From Tupaia tana (lineage: Eukaryota > Chordata > Mammalia > Scandentia > Tupaiidae): a stretch of DNA of 64,000 nucleotides. The translations under genes were made by a program, and so were the position numbers. Shown in pieces: positions 45,801-55,839 of the stretch (position 1 is the stretch's first letter; each line of letters opens with the position of its first letter). The notes under the pieces were generated by a model. It did not search any database, was not told the origin of the DNA, and saw only the letters and a list, made by a program, of their open reading frames with translations. The stretch lies in assembly GCA_026018925.1 (NCBI GenBank), contig JAKSZU010000009.1, forward strand, positions 32,100,583-32,164,582, read 5' to 3'.

Positions 45801-47025
45801 ACTGCGACCCACAGCACACCACAGTGAGACCACTGCATACATCACTGAGACCCAAAGAACAAATCTGTGACCCACAAAAAACTCCACTCACACCATAACC
45901 TCACTAGGACCCACACCAAAATTAGTTGAGTTATAGAGCACACCCAACTTTAAGCTAAACCACAACAGATTTTTTAAAAGAGCGCAGCCCACTGTGACCC
46001 ACAGCACACCTCAATGGGACCGCTGTACACAACAATGAAACCCAAGGTACAAATCTGCGGCCCACAACACACCCCATTAACACCATAACATCAACAGGAC
46101 ACACTGCAAAATATGTTTAGTTACAGAGTGCTCCCTACATTAAGTCAGAGCACATCCCACTTTAAACTACAGCACAACCATCTGTGACCCACAGGAGACC
46201 TCAGTGAGACCACTGCACACATTATTGAGACACAAAGAAAAAATCAGTGACCCACAACACCCCCACTCACATCCTAATCTCACAAAAACCACAGCAAAAT
46301 TCATTGACTCACACTGCATATCCCACTTTAAGCCACAGTACACCCAACCTTTAACAACAGCACAGATCTCTGTGACATACAGCACACCAAAGTGAGAATA
46401 CAGTACACATCACTGAGACCCAAAGAATAAATCTGCTAGCCAAAACACACCCCACTCACACCCTAACCTCATTAGGACCCACAGCAAAATTAATTGAGTT
46501 ACAGAGCACATCCCACTTTAAGCTACACCACAATAGATTTTAAATAACAGCACAGCCCCCTGCAACCCACAGCACACCTCAGTGAGACTACTGAACGCAT
46601 CACTGAGACACAAAGAAAAAATCTTCGACCCACAACACACTGCACTCACACCCTAATGTCACGAGGACCCACAGCAAAATTCATTGACTTACACTACACA
46701 TCCCACTGTAAGCCATAGCATACCCCACTTTAAACAACAGCATAACCCACTGCGACCCACAGCACACCTCACTGAGACCATGGCACACATCACTGAGACC
46801 CAAAGTACAAATCTGCATCCCACAACACACCCAATTCATACCCTAACCTCATAGGACCCACAGCAAAATTTGTTGAGTTACAGCGCACACCCCACTTTAA
46901 GCTACACCACAACAGATTTTAAACAACAGCACAGCCCTCTGTGACTTACAACACACCTCAATGAGACCACCACACACATCACTGAGTCACAAAGGAAAAA
47001 TCTGTGACCCACAAAACACCCCACG
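42894..47025. repeat. Satellite array, about 189-bp monomer, 22 copies, trimer order
   Basis: The word aaatctgcgacccac and variants recur at 43032, 43223, 43413, 43603, 43792, 43981, 44170, 44359, 44548, 44738, 44925, 45115, 45304, 45490, 45671, 45861, 46051, 46241, 46429, 46619, 46809 and 46998, a spacing of 181-191 and mostly 189-190. Monomer classes repeat every third copy (about 568 bp), clearest at 43,032-44,170. The plus strand is rich in A and C and very poor in G. Each monomer contains cccactttaa twice in part, hinting at an older, shorter unit. No CENP-B box was seen. L1 pieces border both sides. Confidence 0.95.
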
Positions 47026-47135
47026 TTAAGCATCTTTTAATGTACTTACTAGTTATTAATATTTGTTGTGTTAGGTACCTGTTTATATCTTTTATTCCAT
47101 TTATATTATGTTGCTTATTTTCTTATTAAGATGTA
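47026..47135 (-). mobile_element. Old L1 ORF2 fragment, inverted
   Basis: gttaagcatcttttaatgta cttactag ... ggtacctgtttatatctttt attccatttata is the reverse strand of the L1 ORF2 end (the region after the peptide QTAKKHMKK). It borders the satellite. Confidence 0.55.
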
Positions 47136-47139
47136 AGAA

Positions 47140-47280
47140 TCAGACCCAGGTTTGAGTCCTGAGGTCTCTTTGTGGATGCCAGGCACATGATCCTGCCTGT
47201 GACCCTGGATAGGTAAGACTGGGGTAGGATAACAGTGGGAAGTCCAAAATATGAAAGAGTCATTTCATATATCATATTCA
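47140..47280 (+). mobile_element. Probable tRNA-SINE fragment, D type
   Basis: caggtttgagtcctgaggtc, gatgccaggcacatgatcct and ggataggtaagactggggta resemble the middle of the D-type SINE. Head and tail are not clear. Confidence 0.4.
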
Positions 47281-47374
47281 GATTTCTAGTTCTTCATGGC
47301 AAGAGGGAAAGTTTGTAACAGTTATTTCATAATGGTCATAAGTGTTTCTCAATTAGCTTGCAATGTCTCATTAT

Positions 47375-47638
47375 ATTTTAATAGAATTTTTTGCTATAGG
47401 GTACGTGCTCTCACCAGAGAAACATAGAGAGACTGAGAGACAGAAAGTGAGAAATCACTCCCCTCCCCCCCGGGGAGGTGGCCATGCCATAATCCTCCTT
47501 CTCTAGTTTTCTCTCAGGATTTTGGGCATACACACACATGTGCCCAGAGTGAATTTAAGCCGCTGGGTCCAGGACTTGAACTATGGTCAACTATGTGGGA
47601 GTCCAGCAACATAACCATTATGCAATCTGCTTGTCCCA
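47375..47638 (-). mobile_element. Older tRNA-SINE, long type, inverted
   Basis: ttttgctatagggtacgtgc at the left, head at the right (attatgcaatctgcttgtcc). Target aatgtctcattat / aatgtctcactct. Confidence 0.85.
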
Positions 47639-47894
47639 AAATGTCTCACTCTTAAATATGAACATGTAACCTTGGACCACCACACATTTAAGAGCAGCCT
47701 CTAACATAAAACACAGATCAAAACAGAAAATTTGTAGGAAACAGGTAATGCAGAGAACAAATGAAAAAATATTCATTATAATTAGTAATTAATACCCTTA
47801 GAGAGTTAAGATAGTCTACTCATAAAACAAAAAGTGATGCTGTATACAAGGAAAGTTAAAAGAATAAGAAATATATCTTACAAATAAAATATAT

Positions 47895-48115
47895 GGGGCC
47901 AGCAGGTGGCTTAGTGGTTAAGGGTGCTGGATTCCCATATGGCCGACTACAGTTGAAGTCCTGTACCTAGTGGCTTTCTTTCTCACTTTACCTCTCTCCT
48001 CTCTCTTTCTCACTCTCTCACTCTGTCCTTCTCTCCCACTCTGTCCCTTTCTAGTCAAATTTAAATAAAGAAAGAAAGAAGAAATAAAGATAAATAAAAT
48101 AATTCTTTAACAAAG
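47895..48115 (+). mobile_element. tRNA-SINE, short type A
   Basis: ggggccagcaggtggcttag, a CT-rich centre, ctagtcaaatttaaataaag and AAAG/AAATA tail repeats. Confidence 0.85.
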
Positions 48116-48159
48116 AAATTAAATGTATGTACATATATATAAATATGTCATAAGAAAGT

Positions 48160-48980
48160 TGAAAAACTTTTACTAAAACTTTCAACAAAGAGGAAAAAAG
48201 ACAGTGGGAGAGAAATAATAAAATATAGAGTTAGTTCAGGCCATTCAACATTCAACTAATAGTGCTTTCATGAAAGAAAGAAAATAAAAAGGAAGAAAAT
48301 TAAGTAAATAAGAAAGATTCCTATATTTAAGGGTCATGTCTTCACAGATTAAAAAAACCAGTACAATGAGCAACACAACGTACAATAAGGCACATCATCA
48401 TGAAACTTCAGAAAACCAAGAATGGAGAGATAATTTTGAAAACTTTCAGAGAGAAAGAACATGACATATACAATGGATTATGAAAGACAATAGCATTGAA
48501 CTTTTCAGCAGCATTACTAGAAGATAAAAGAGGAGTGATGCCTTCAAAATTCTGAAGGAAAATGCTTTTTGACCTAGAATTCTACATTTCATATCAAATA
48601 TGATGATAGACTAAAGGTATTTCCAGACATGCAAGTACTCAAAAAATACAGGATAAGCTCCACCAGAAAAGTGAGACTAAACAGCAACAACAACAAAATG
48701 ACACCACTAAGTCTGCAAACAGAAGACAGTTCTTTGATGGTGGATAACAGAAACTCCAGGATGACAGCTATAGCAGACATAAAGGCCAACCAGTCTAGAC
48801 TGAAAAAAGAATTATGGGGAACAGTGAGAGGGACATCGTCAAGGAAAATAAAAATAACTGATAAATTACTTCCTGTGCCTTCCTGTATTAAGAAGAGTTT
48901 ATAACTCTGGTTGAATTATAATAGGTACACAGAAAACTAAAACAAATATGAGCCCATTACTAACTCCAAAGAAAAAACAT
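48160..48980 (+). mobile_element. Ancient L1M/HAL1 ORF1 remnant
   Basis: gaaacttcagaaaaccaag ... gatgccttcaaaattctgaa ggaaaatgctttttgaccta gaattctacat ... gtatttccagacatgcaag is the C-terminal ORF1 region as written in old L1M or ancient HAL1 copies. Frames are mostly lost; one 91-residue stretch (48,629-48,904) remains by chance or decay. Confidence 0.5.
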
Positions 48981-49101
48981 TTTGTTTTAGAAGATTGAAT
49001 GCATTGGGACCAGCAAAAAGTGTAATGGTTACATTGCTGAACTCCCACATAATCGACTGCAGTTCAAGTCCCAGACCTGGAAGCTTAAAACACACACTGG
49101 G

Positions 49102-49349
49102 GGGACCAACAGTTAGCGTAAAGGCTATGTTGCTGGACTCACATGTAGTCGACTGTGGTTCGAGTCCCAGACCCAGTGGCTTAAACTCATGCCGGGCATG
49201 TGTGCGTGCGTGCCCAAGATCCCGAGAGGAGAATGAAGGAGAAGGGCTTGCGGCATGGCCATCCCCCTGGGAGGGTGATTTCTCGCTTTCTGTCTCTCTG
49301 TCTCTCTCTGTCTTTTCAGCGAATGTATGTGCCCTATAGAAAACAAAAC

Positions 49350-49350
<1 letters not shown>
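49102..49350 (+). mobile_element. Young tRNA-SINE nested in an older one
   Basis: Long type. Target aaaacacacactggg at 49,087-49,101; the right copy has expanded into (CA)n at about 49,353-49,393. The tail is short (gaaaacaaaacg). Confidence 0.88.

Positions 49351-49352
<2 letters not shown>

Positions 49353-49393
<41 letters not shown>
49353..49393. repeat. (CA)n microsatellite born from a target duplication
   Basis: About 20 CA units exactly where the cacacac of the SINE target duplication should be. Confidence 0.9.
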
Positions 49394-49395
<2 letters not shown>

Positions 49396-49619
49396 GGTAT
49401 GTATGAATGCATGGCCAAAATCCCAAGAGAAGAATAAAGGAGAAGGGATTGCAGCATGGGCACCCCTCGTAAAGGGTAATTTTTCACTTTCTGTCTCTCT
49501 GTCTCTGTCTCTCTGGTGAGCACATATGCCCTATACCAAAAAATCTCCCCAATAAATTAATTAATAAGTAAATATTCAACACATAAGAGAGCACAACATA
49601 AGTCTTTACAAATTAAAAA

Positions 49620-50183
49620 ATGTAGAAACAATCTCATTTGCCCATTTTAAAATGGAATTATTCACTTTTTTGCAGGTGGGCTGTTTCAGTTCCATATATA
49701 TTCAGGATATCAGTCCCTTATCTGAAGCATAGTTTGCAAATATTTTCTCCTATTCTGTGAAAGAGAGATATCATATGTTCCCACTTAATATATACCAAAT
49801 GTCTGCACTCTGTTGCAAAAACTGAAAGATTGTAAGGTATAAAAGCATGGAGAACAACTGTGGATTCTCCACTCCTTTTCAGTATAGTATTGGAAGTCCA
49901 AGCCAGTATAATCAAACAAGAGAATGAAATAAAAGGCAATGAAATAGGAAAAAGGAAGTTAAATTGTCCCTATTTGCAGATGATATGATTATATACATAA
50001 AAAATACAAAAGAACCCCCCCACATGCACAACCCCCAAAATCTCCTAGAATTGATAAATGAATTAAGTGAAGTTGTAGGATACTAATTCAATATATAAAA
50101 ATTTATAGCTTTTTTATACACCAACAATGAATAGACTGAGACAGAATTTAAGAAAGCAATCCCATTTACAATAGCTACACACA

Positions 50184-50257
<74 letters not shown>

Positions 50258-51060
50258 ATTAGTTAGTATTAAATCTAACCAAAGAGGTGAAAGACCTATA
50301 AAAAGAAAAGTATTAAAAAAAAACTGAAGAAAAAAAAATAGAAAATATCAAAAATGGAAAGGTATCCCTTGATCTTGGATTGGATGAATCAATATAATCA
50401 AAATGCTGATTCTACCCAAATTAATTTATAAATTCAGTTCAATTCTGTCAAGTTACCAGTGACATTCTTCACAGAAATAGAAAAACGATCATAAAATTTG
50501 CCTAGAATCATAAAATACCTCATGTCACCAAGGCATTACTGTGCAAAAAGAATAAAGTTGGAGGCATCTAACCACCTATTCTCAAACCATATACAAAACT
50601 GTTATAATCAAAACACCATGGTACTGGCCCAAAAACAAACACGTAAACCAATGGAACAGAATAGAAAATCCAGTAATAAGTACAAAAACATAACAGCCAA
50701 CTGATTTTTGACAAAGGACATAAGACAATTCAGTGGAGAAAAGAAAGTATTTTTAGCAAACGGTGCTGGGAAAACTTCAGGAAAATGAAACTAGACCCCT
50801 ATCTCTCACAATGAACAAAATGAACTCAAAATGGATCAAAAATCTAAATGCAAAGCCTCAAACTATAAAACTACTTGTCAAAAACACAGAGAAAATACTT
50901 GAAGACTTTGGAATAGGCAAAGATTTCTTAAATAAGACTCCTAAAGTGCAGGCAACAACTCCAAAAATAAATACTAAATATTCATTTAGCCATACATTGG
51001 GTAAATGGGGGGGTGGAATCTGCATATTAGGGGAGGGAGGTTTGATAACTAAACCTTCAT
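49620..51060 (+). mobile_element. L1 mosaic: inverted ORF2 piece, 3' end, then ORF2 again
   Basis: 49,635-49,756 is minus-strand ORF2 text (ggatatcagtcccttatctg). 49,757-49,866 is plus-strand L1 3' region (ccaaatgtctgcactctgtt). 49,868-50,985 is plus-strand ORF2 with an intact LFADDMIIY box near 49,970 and ORF2 C-terminal text to 50,985. Frames are otherwise broken. Confidence 0.7.
50178..50258. repeat. (CA)n(GA)n microsatellite
   Basis: About 12 CA units followed by about 28 GA units within L1 ORF2. Confidence 0.95.
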
Positions 51061-51064
51061 ATTG

Positions 51065-51285
51065 ATATTTATTGATTGACTAATTGAGATATAGGCAGGT
51101 AGACAGGTATGGAGACTCTAACAGGGTCTCACCATCTTGTCATCCTCCCCCTAGCCTTTCAGCAAGCCAGGATGACAAGCATACGTATTGGTGTGCTTAG
51201 CATGTTAGGTCAGCTGAAGATCCAAACCGTAGGTCTTCTCATATGGCGCTACCCTACAACCTGTTACACAACAGCTGAACTAACT
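51065..51285 (-). mobile_element. Possible second tRNA/7SL-like SINE, inverted
   Basis: Read on the minus strand: a weak tRNA-like head (tacggtttggatcttcagct), then ggctagggggaggatgacaa gatggtgagaccctgt, reminiscent of a 7SL-derived right end. Weak; could be an unrelated old SINE. Confidence 0.3.
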
Positions 51286-51289
51286 TGAC

Positions 51290-51438
51290 TTTTTAAAAAT
51301 GTATTTATTATTATTATAATCTTGCTTATATTACATTGAATCACATATAACTTTACAGTGTATAACATTTCTTTTTCCAGAAGGAATATCATACATATCA
51401 GTCATTAAAATCCCCATCATGATAGTCCAATAGATTTT
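51290..51438 (-). mobile_element. Possible L1 3' end, inverted
   Basis: Short AT-rich stretch (tcacatataactttacagtgt ataacattt) placed at the 3' end of the minus-strand L1 that follows. Assignment is by position and style only. Confidence 0.35.
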
Positions 51439-51439
51439 C

Positions 51440-51626
51440 TTTTTTTTTTAAAGAATTATTTTATTCAGTTTTATTCAGTCGTTCATTTATTTTAATTTGA
51501 CCAGAGAGAGACACACAGAGAGAGAGAGGAAAGTGAGAAAGCAAGCCACCAGGTGCAGGACTTGAACCATGGTTGGTCATGTGGGAGTGTCCAGCACCTT
51601 AACCACCACGCCACCTGCTGGTCCAC
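51440..51626 (-). mobile_element. tRNA-SINE, short type A, inverted
   Basis: Left: T-rich tail, attttaatttgaccagagag. Right: head with accaccacgccacctgctgg tcca. Target agattttcttttt / cgattttcttttt. Confidence 0.88.
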
Positions 51627-51639
51627 TCGATTTTCTTTT

Positions 51640-53150
51640 TTTTTTTTTTGAGATTATTACTATTCCAATTACTTTTTAAATAATCACTATTTATCATTTT
51701 TCTTGTAAAAAGACTTCACTCAACATGAAATACTTCTCAGACCAATCCAGTTGAGAATACTATCACATCATCATCAACAGGTAATAAACCGTATCTGCAT
51801 CCCTCTAATGTCATGCCTCTCTATTTGTTATCTTGCTATCCTTCTCCAAACTCTTCCTTTCTCCCACCCAGTTCCACACTGTCTTCAGCATCCCTAACTA
51901 TTTTCACTGCTTTTATGCCCTCCAGTATTTCAGTCTCTACCATAAAGTGTGGATAGTCAGTATACATTAAGTAGATACATACAATATCTTTATTTCATAT
52001 CCTGGCTTACTTCGCTCAGCAATAGATCCTCCATATCCGACCACTTTCTATCAAATGCCAGGGTCGTCTATGTTTTTTATGGCTGAGTAGTATTCCATAG
52101 AACATATGTGCCACAGTTTTTCAATCCATTCATCAGTTTGTGGACATTTGGGTTGGTTCCATGTCTTAGCAATCATGAATAATGTTGCAATAAACATTGG
52201 TGTGCAAGCACTTTTCCGACTGAGCATTCTCCTGTCCTTTGGGTAGATCCCAGAAGTTGATTTCTGGATCAAAATGTAGTTCTATTTGTAGATCTTTATG
52301 GAACCTCCATATTGTTCTCCACAGTGGCTGAACCAGTTTACATTCCCACCAACAGTGTAGGAGAGTTCCCCTTTCACCACATCCCCACCAACACTTACCA
52401 CTTTTTATATTTTTAATCTTTGCCATTCTGACAGGGGTTAGATGGTATCTCATTGTGGTTTTAATTTGTAACTCCCTTATGATGAGGGATGTTGATCATT
52501 TTCTCATATGCTTTTGGGTGGTTTGTATGTCTTCCTTAGAGAGACTTTTGTTCAGCTCATTTTCCCATCTTTTAATTGGGTTAACCATTTTTTTCACGTA
52601 AGGTGCTTGAGTTCCCTGTGTATTCTGGTTATCAGTCCCTTGTCTGGGGCATATTTTACAAAAATATTCTCCAGTTCTGAGGGTTGCCGATTCACACTTG
52701 TCACTGTGTCCTTTGCTGTGCAGAAGCTTCTTAGTCTGATATAGTGCCACTTGTCTATTTTAGGGATTATTGTCTGTACTTTGGGAGTCTTATTTAAGAA
52801 GTCTTTGCCTAATCTAATGTCTCCCAGAGTTTCCCCAGTATTTTCCTCCAGTAGTTTTATAGTTTGAGGTCTTAGGTTCAGATCTTTGATCCATTTTGGG
52901 TTGACTTTTGTTAATGGTGAAAGATGGGGGCTCAGTTTCATCTTTCTGCAGGTGGATACCCAGTTTTTCCAGCACCATTTACTAAAGAGGTTTTCCTTTT
53001 CCCAATGGATTCACTGGTATCCTTTGTCAAAAATCAGTTGACTGTAAGCTTTGGTGGTTAATTCTGAGGTCTCTATTCTATTCCATTGGTTCACATGTCT
53101 GTTTTTGTGCCAATACCATGTTGTTTTGATGATCAGAGCTTTATATAATT
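51640..53150 (-). mobile_element. L1 3' UTR and ORF2 C-terminal half, inverted
   Basis: Minus-strand open pieces include 95 residues at 52,166-52,453 ([20 protein letters not shown] ...) and 115 residues at 52,594-52,941. Both are standard ORF2 C-terminal text, as in L1 copies 1 and 2. The frame is only moderately broken. It is cut at 53,150 by the HAL1-like copy B. Confidence 0.85.
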
Positions 53151-54785
53151 TTTTTACCCCATGTCTGACCATCTGTCCTTTCCCAACCAATTCTTACACT
53201 ATCTCTGCTGTCTACAGTTGTCTTCAATTCCTTCTCCCCCAACATTTTGTTAACCACACAATATCATAGGTAATCTAACTACTTTCAATAGCAAGTTCAG
53301 CTGGTAATTTTAAGAAAAGCAGTTTTGAACTGGTAAGGATATTTCCTTGAAACTTAAAGCCCAGAAAAAGGTTAGTATTCTGTTCAAATTGTAGGTACAT
53401 GAACCTATTGACAGCTCAAGACAGGGCAAAAATCCTTAAAACCGGACAACAAAGCTTAGAAGAAAAGCAGCAATATTTTAGTCAAGTCACAGAATGTTGT
53501 TTCATCAGTTCAGCCTCATGTACTTAATCTTTCTTCTGTTGTGGTTCAATCTTCTAGATTGAATTCTGGGATATAATATTCAACTCCAGACTTTGTCCCT
53601 ACAATTAAGTTGCCCATTTTCTTAGTTTTTGAATTCTTATTTCTGTGGGTCTGCATTTAATTTTACTGACATAGCACTCCCTTAACTTCTTGGAGATCTG
53701 GTCTGGTGCTCGTAAATTCTTTCAGGATTTGTTTATCTGAGAATGTCCGTGTCTTTTCTTCCCAAATGAATGATAATCTTGCTGGGTACAGTATTCTCAG
53801 TTTAAATTGCTTTTCCCTTGACACTTTGAATATATTTTCCCATTCTTTCCTTGCTCACATTGTTTCTGATGAGAGGTCTGCTGTTAGTCTGATGGGATAC
53901 CCTTTGTAGATAACTTGCCGTTTTTCTCTTGCCAATCTTAGTGTCTTGTCTTTGTCTGTGGTTTTGGTCAATCTGGCTATAATGTGTCTTGGAGAAGATC
54001 TTCTTGTGTTGATTCTATTTGGGGTCCTCTGTATTTCTTGGTACTGAATCTTTGTGTGCCTCTCTAGGTTTGGAAAGTTTTCTTGCAGGATTTCATGGAA
54101 TATATCAATGCCCTTATGAGTCTCTTCGCCTTTTGGGATGCCTATTATCCGGATGTTTGGACGTTTGATGGTATCTAGTATTTCTCGTATATTATTCTCA
54201 AATTTTGGGGCAATTTTCTCAGTCTTCGTGGTGGATTTTTCTAGGCCAGCAATTTTCTCTTCTACAACTGAGATTCTATTTTCTCTATGATCTAGTCTGC
54301 TTTTAATACTTACAAGGGAGATTTTGACTTCCTGTATTATAGCCTTCATCTCTAACAGTTCCATCTGATTCTTTTGTAAAGTGTGAAATTCCTCTTTTAG
54401 ATCTTGCATGAATTTCCTCACCTCCTGGAACTCATCAACTCCTTTCTACTTCCTCTTCTGCAGTTCATTGTCTCTCTTCTCTTCCATCTCTGTTAGCTTT
54501 GCCATTATGAATGTTCTAAATTCTTTATCAGACATTTCCATGATTTCCATTGAACTGTGTGTGAATGAAGAGGAGTTATCCTTTTCCCTTGGAGGAGAGG
54601 TATTTTCTTGCTTTCCCATATTTCTTGTGGTCCTGCAGTGATTTCTAGTGATCTGGTGGATGGTCGGTTTCTTCCCAAACTTGGAAGTTCAATCATGTGA
54701 GTTTGTGTGCTGGAGGCCGAATTATCAGTGTAAAATCTTCATTTCTGTTTCTCCCAAAATGGCTAGTTCTCAGGAGCCATGAAGT
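53151..54785 (-). mobile_element. HAL1-like element, copy B (inverted)
   Basis: Collinear with copy A at 15.8-18.8 kb: leader, ORF1 (about 54,560 to 53,600), then the same non-coding text with no ORF2 in between (aaagtctggagttgaatatt; gattgaaccacaacagaaga; tcttgagctgtcaataggtt on the minus strand). It ends early at an A-tract next to 53,150, so its 3' end is short, perhaps by internal priming or truncation. The minus-strand L1 it joins at 53,150 is its probable target. Confidence 0.75.
53855..54421 (-). CDS. ORF1p fragment of HAL1-like copy B (188 aa open)
   Basis: Largest open ORF1 piece of the window. Coiled coil (residues about 1-75: SIKSRLDHRENRISVVEEKI), then the RRM-like domain (RPNIRIIGIPKGEE near 88-101; NFPNLERHTKIQYQEIQRTP near 117-136; SSPRHIIARLTK near 145-156), then the start of the C-terminal domain (YPIRLTADLSSETM). 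Upstream in-frame text is cut by a stop near residue 1. A nucleic-acid chaperone in active elements; here a partial frame. Confidence 0.75.
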   Translation of the reverse strand: MRKFMQDLKEEFHTLQKNQMELLEMKAIIQEVKISLVSIKSRLDHRENRISVVEEKIAGLEKSTTKTEKIAPKFENNIREILDTIKRPNIRIIGIPKGEETHKGIDIFHEILQENFPNLERHTKIQYQEIQRTPNRINTRRSSPRHIIARLTKTTDKDKTLRLAREKRQVIYKGYPIRLTADLSSETM

Positions 54786-55020
54786 GTCTAAACTTGCTAT
54801 TGAAAGTATTTAGATTACTTAAGAAACTTTGTGAATCAATAAAATGTGGGGGGGGGAGAAATGGAAAACAACTGTAGACACCTAAGATACTGCGGGAGGA
54901 GGGTGGGAAATGGCAGAAGGTGAGAAATAGGGGTAAAACTAAAAATAGAAAATTAATGACAATAACATGTATGATTAAGCCATGATGCAGTATATTTTGG
55001 ATGGGAAATCACATTTTTTT
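54786..55020 (+). mobile_element. HAL1-like element, 3' UTR piece (copy C)
   Basis: aaacttgctattgaaagtat, tttgtgaatcaataaaatg, ggagggtgggaaatggcaga and taacatgtatgattaagcca follow the 3' UTR of copy A (18,245-18,800). Opposite orientation to copy B, which it touches. A T-run and gtcttagaaaac follow. Confidence 0.65.
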
Positions 55021-55113
55021 TTTGTCTTAGAAAACTCGATTTTATTCATACTATATACACCACAAAACAGATACTTTTAATTATTTTGCTTACTTCAAAA
55101 TTTAATATTTGCA

Positions 55114-55378
55114 GGACCAGCAGTTTGTGTAATGGCTATGTCGCTGGACTCCCACGTAGTCAACCGCGGTTTGAGTCCCGGACCTGGTGGCTTAAACTCA
55201 CACCGGGCGCGTATGCGTGTGTGCCCAAGATCCCAAGAGGAGAATGGAGAATAAATTGGGGCATGGCCATCCCCCCTGGGGGGTGATTTCTCACTTTCTG
55301 TCTCTCTGTCTGTCTGGCGAGTGCACGCGCCCTATAGCAAAAAACTCTCTCAGAAAAAAAAAAAAGATAAAAAAAGAA
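55114..55378 (+). mobile_element. tRNA-SINE, long type, plus member of an inverted pair
   Basis: Perfect 16-bp target aaaatttaatatttgc at 55,098-55,113 and 55,379-55,394. The body carries a small deletion (gagaataaattggggcatgg). Confidence 0.92.
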
Positions 55379-55402
55379 AAAATTTAATATTTGCTTGTTT
55401 TT

Positions 55403-55699
55403 TGGGGGGTTTTTTGTTTGTTTTGTTTGTTTTGTTTTTTGTTTTTTTGGAGAGGTTTTTGCTATAGGGCGTGTGCGCTCGCCAGACAGACAGAGAGAGA
55501 CAGAGAGATAGAAAGCGAGAAATCACCCCCAGGGGGGATGGCCACGCCACAATCCCTTCTCCTCCATTCTCCTCTCGGGATCTTGGGCATGCACGCACAC
55601 GTGCCTGGCGTGAGTTTTAAGCCACCGGATCCAGGACTCGAACCGCGGTCGACTACATGGGAGTCCAGCGATGTAGCCGTTACGCTAACTGCTGGTCCC
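55403..55699 (-). mobile_element. tRNA-SINE, long type, minus member of an inverted pair
   Basis: Starts with a long T-rich tail (55,403-55,450), head at 55,699. Perfect 17-bp target aatatttgcttgttttt at 55,386-55,402 and 55,700-55,716, overlapping the target of its partner. Confidence 0.93.
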
Positions 55700-55839
55700 A
55701 ATATTTGCTTGTTTTTCAATTGAGGTGGTTTTTTCAATGACAGATACTGAATTTTAACCTATTTTTTTTCCTGATAATATCCACAGGCTGACCAACTACA
55801 TGATTTAATTATGGATTTAGCATTTAAATATAAAGACTA

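Larger units (their letters stand above)
49006..49555 (+). mobile_element. Older tRNA-SINE, long type, split by a younger one
   Basis: Head at 49,006-49,101 (gggaccagcaaaaagtgtaa), then body and tail from about 49,394 to 49,555 (ggccaaaatcccaagagaag; gccctataccaaaaaatctc). Confidence 0.85.

Noticed and set aside
42894-47025. CRISPR-like or minisatellite array
   Set aside because: The monomers are contiguous and 189 bp long with no unique spacers, in a mammalian setting: this is satellite DNA.
53151-55020. HAL1-like copies B and C as one twin-primed insertion
   Set aside because: Both contain the same 3' UTR section (cttgctattgaaagta-ttagat), so they overlap in the element rather than abutting; they are two insertions.
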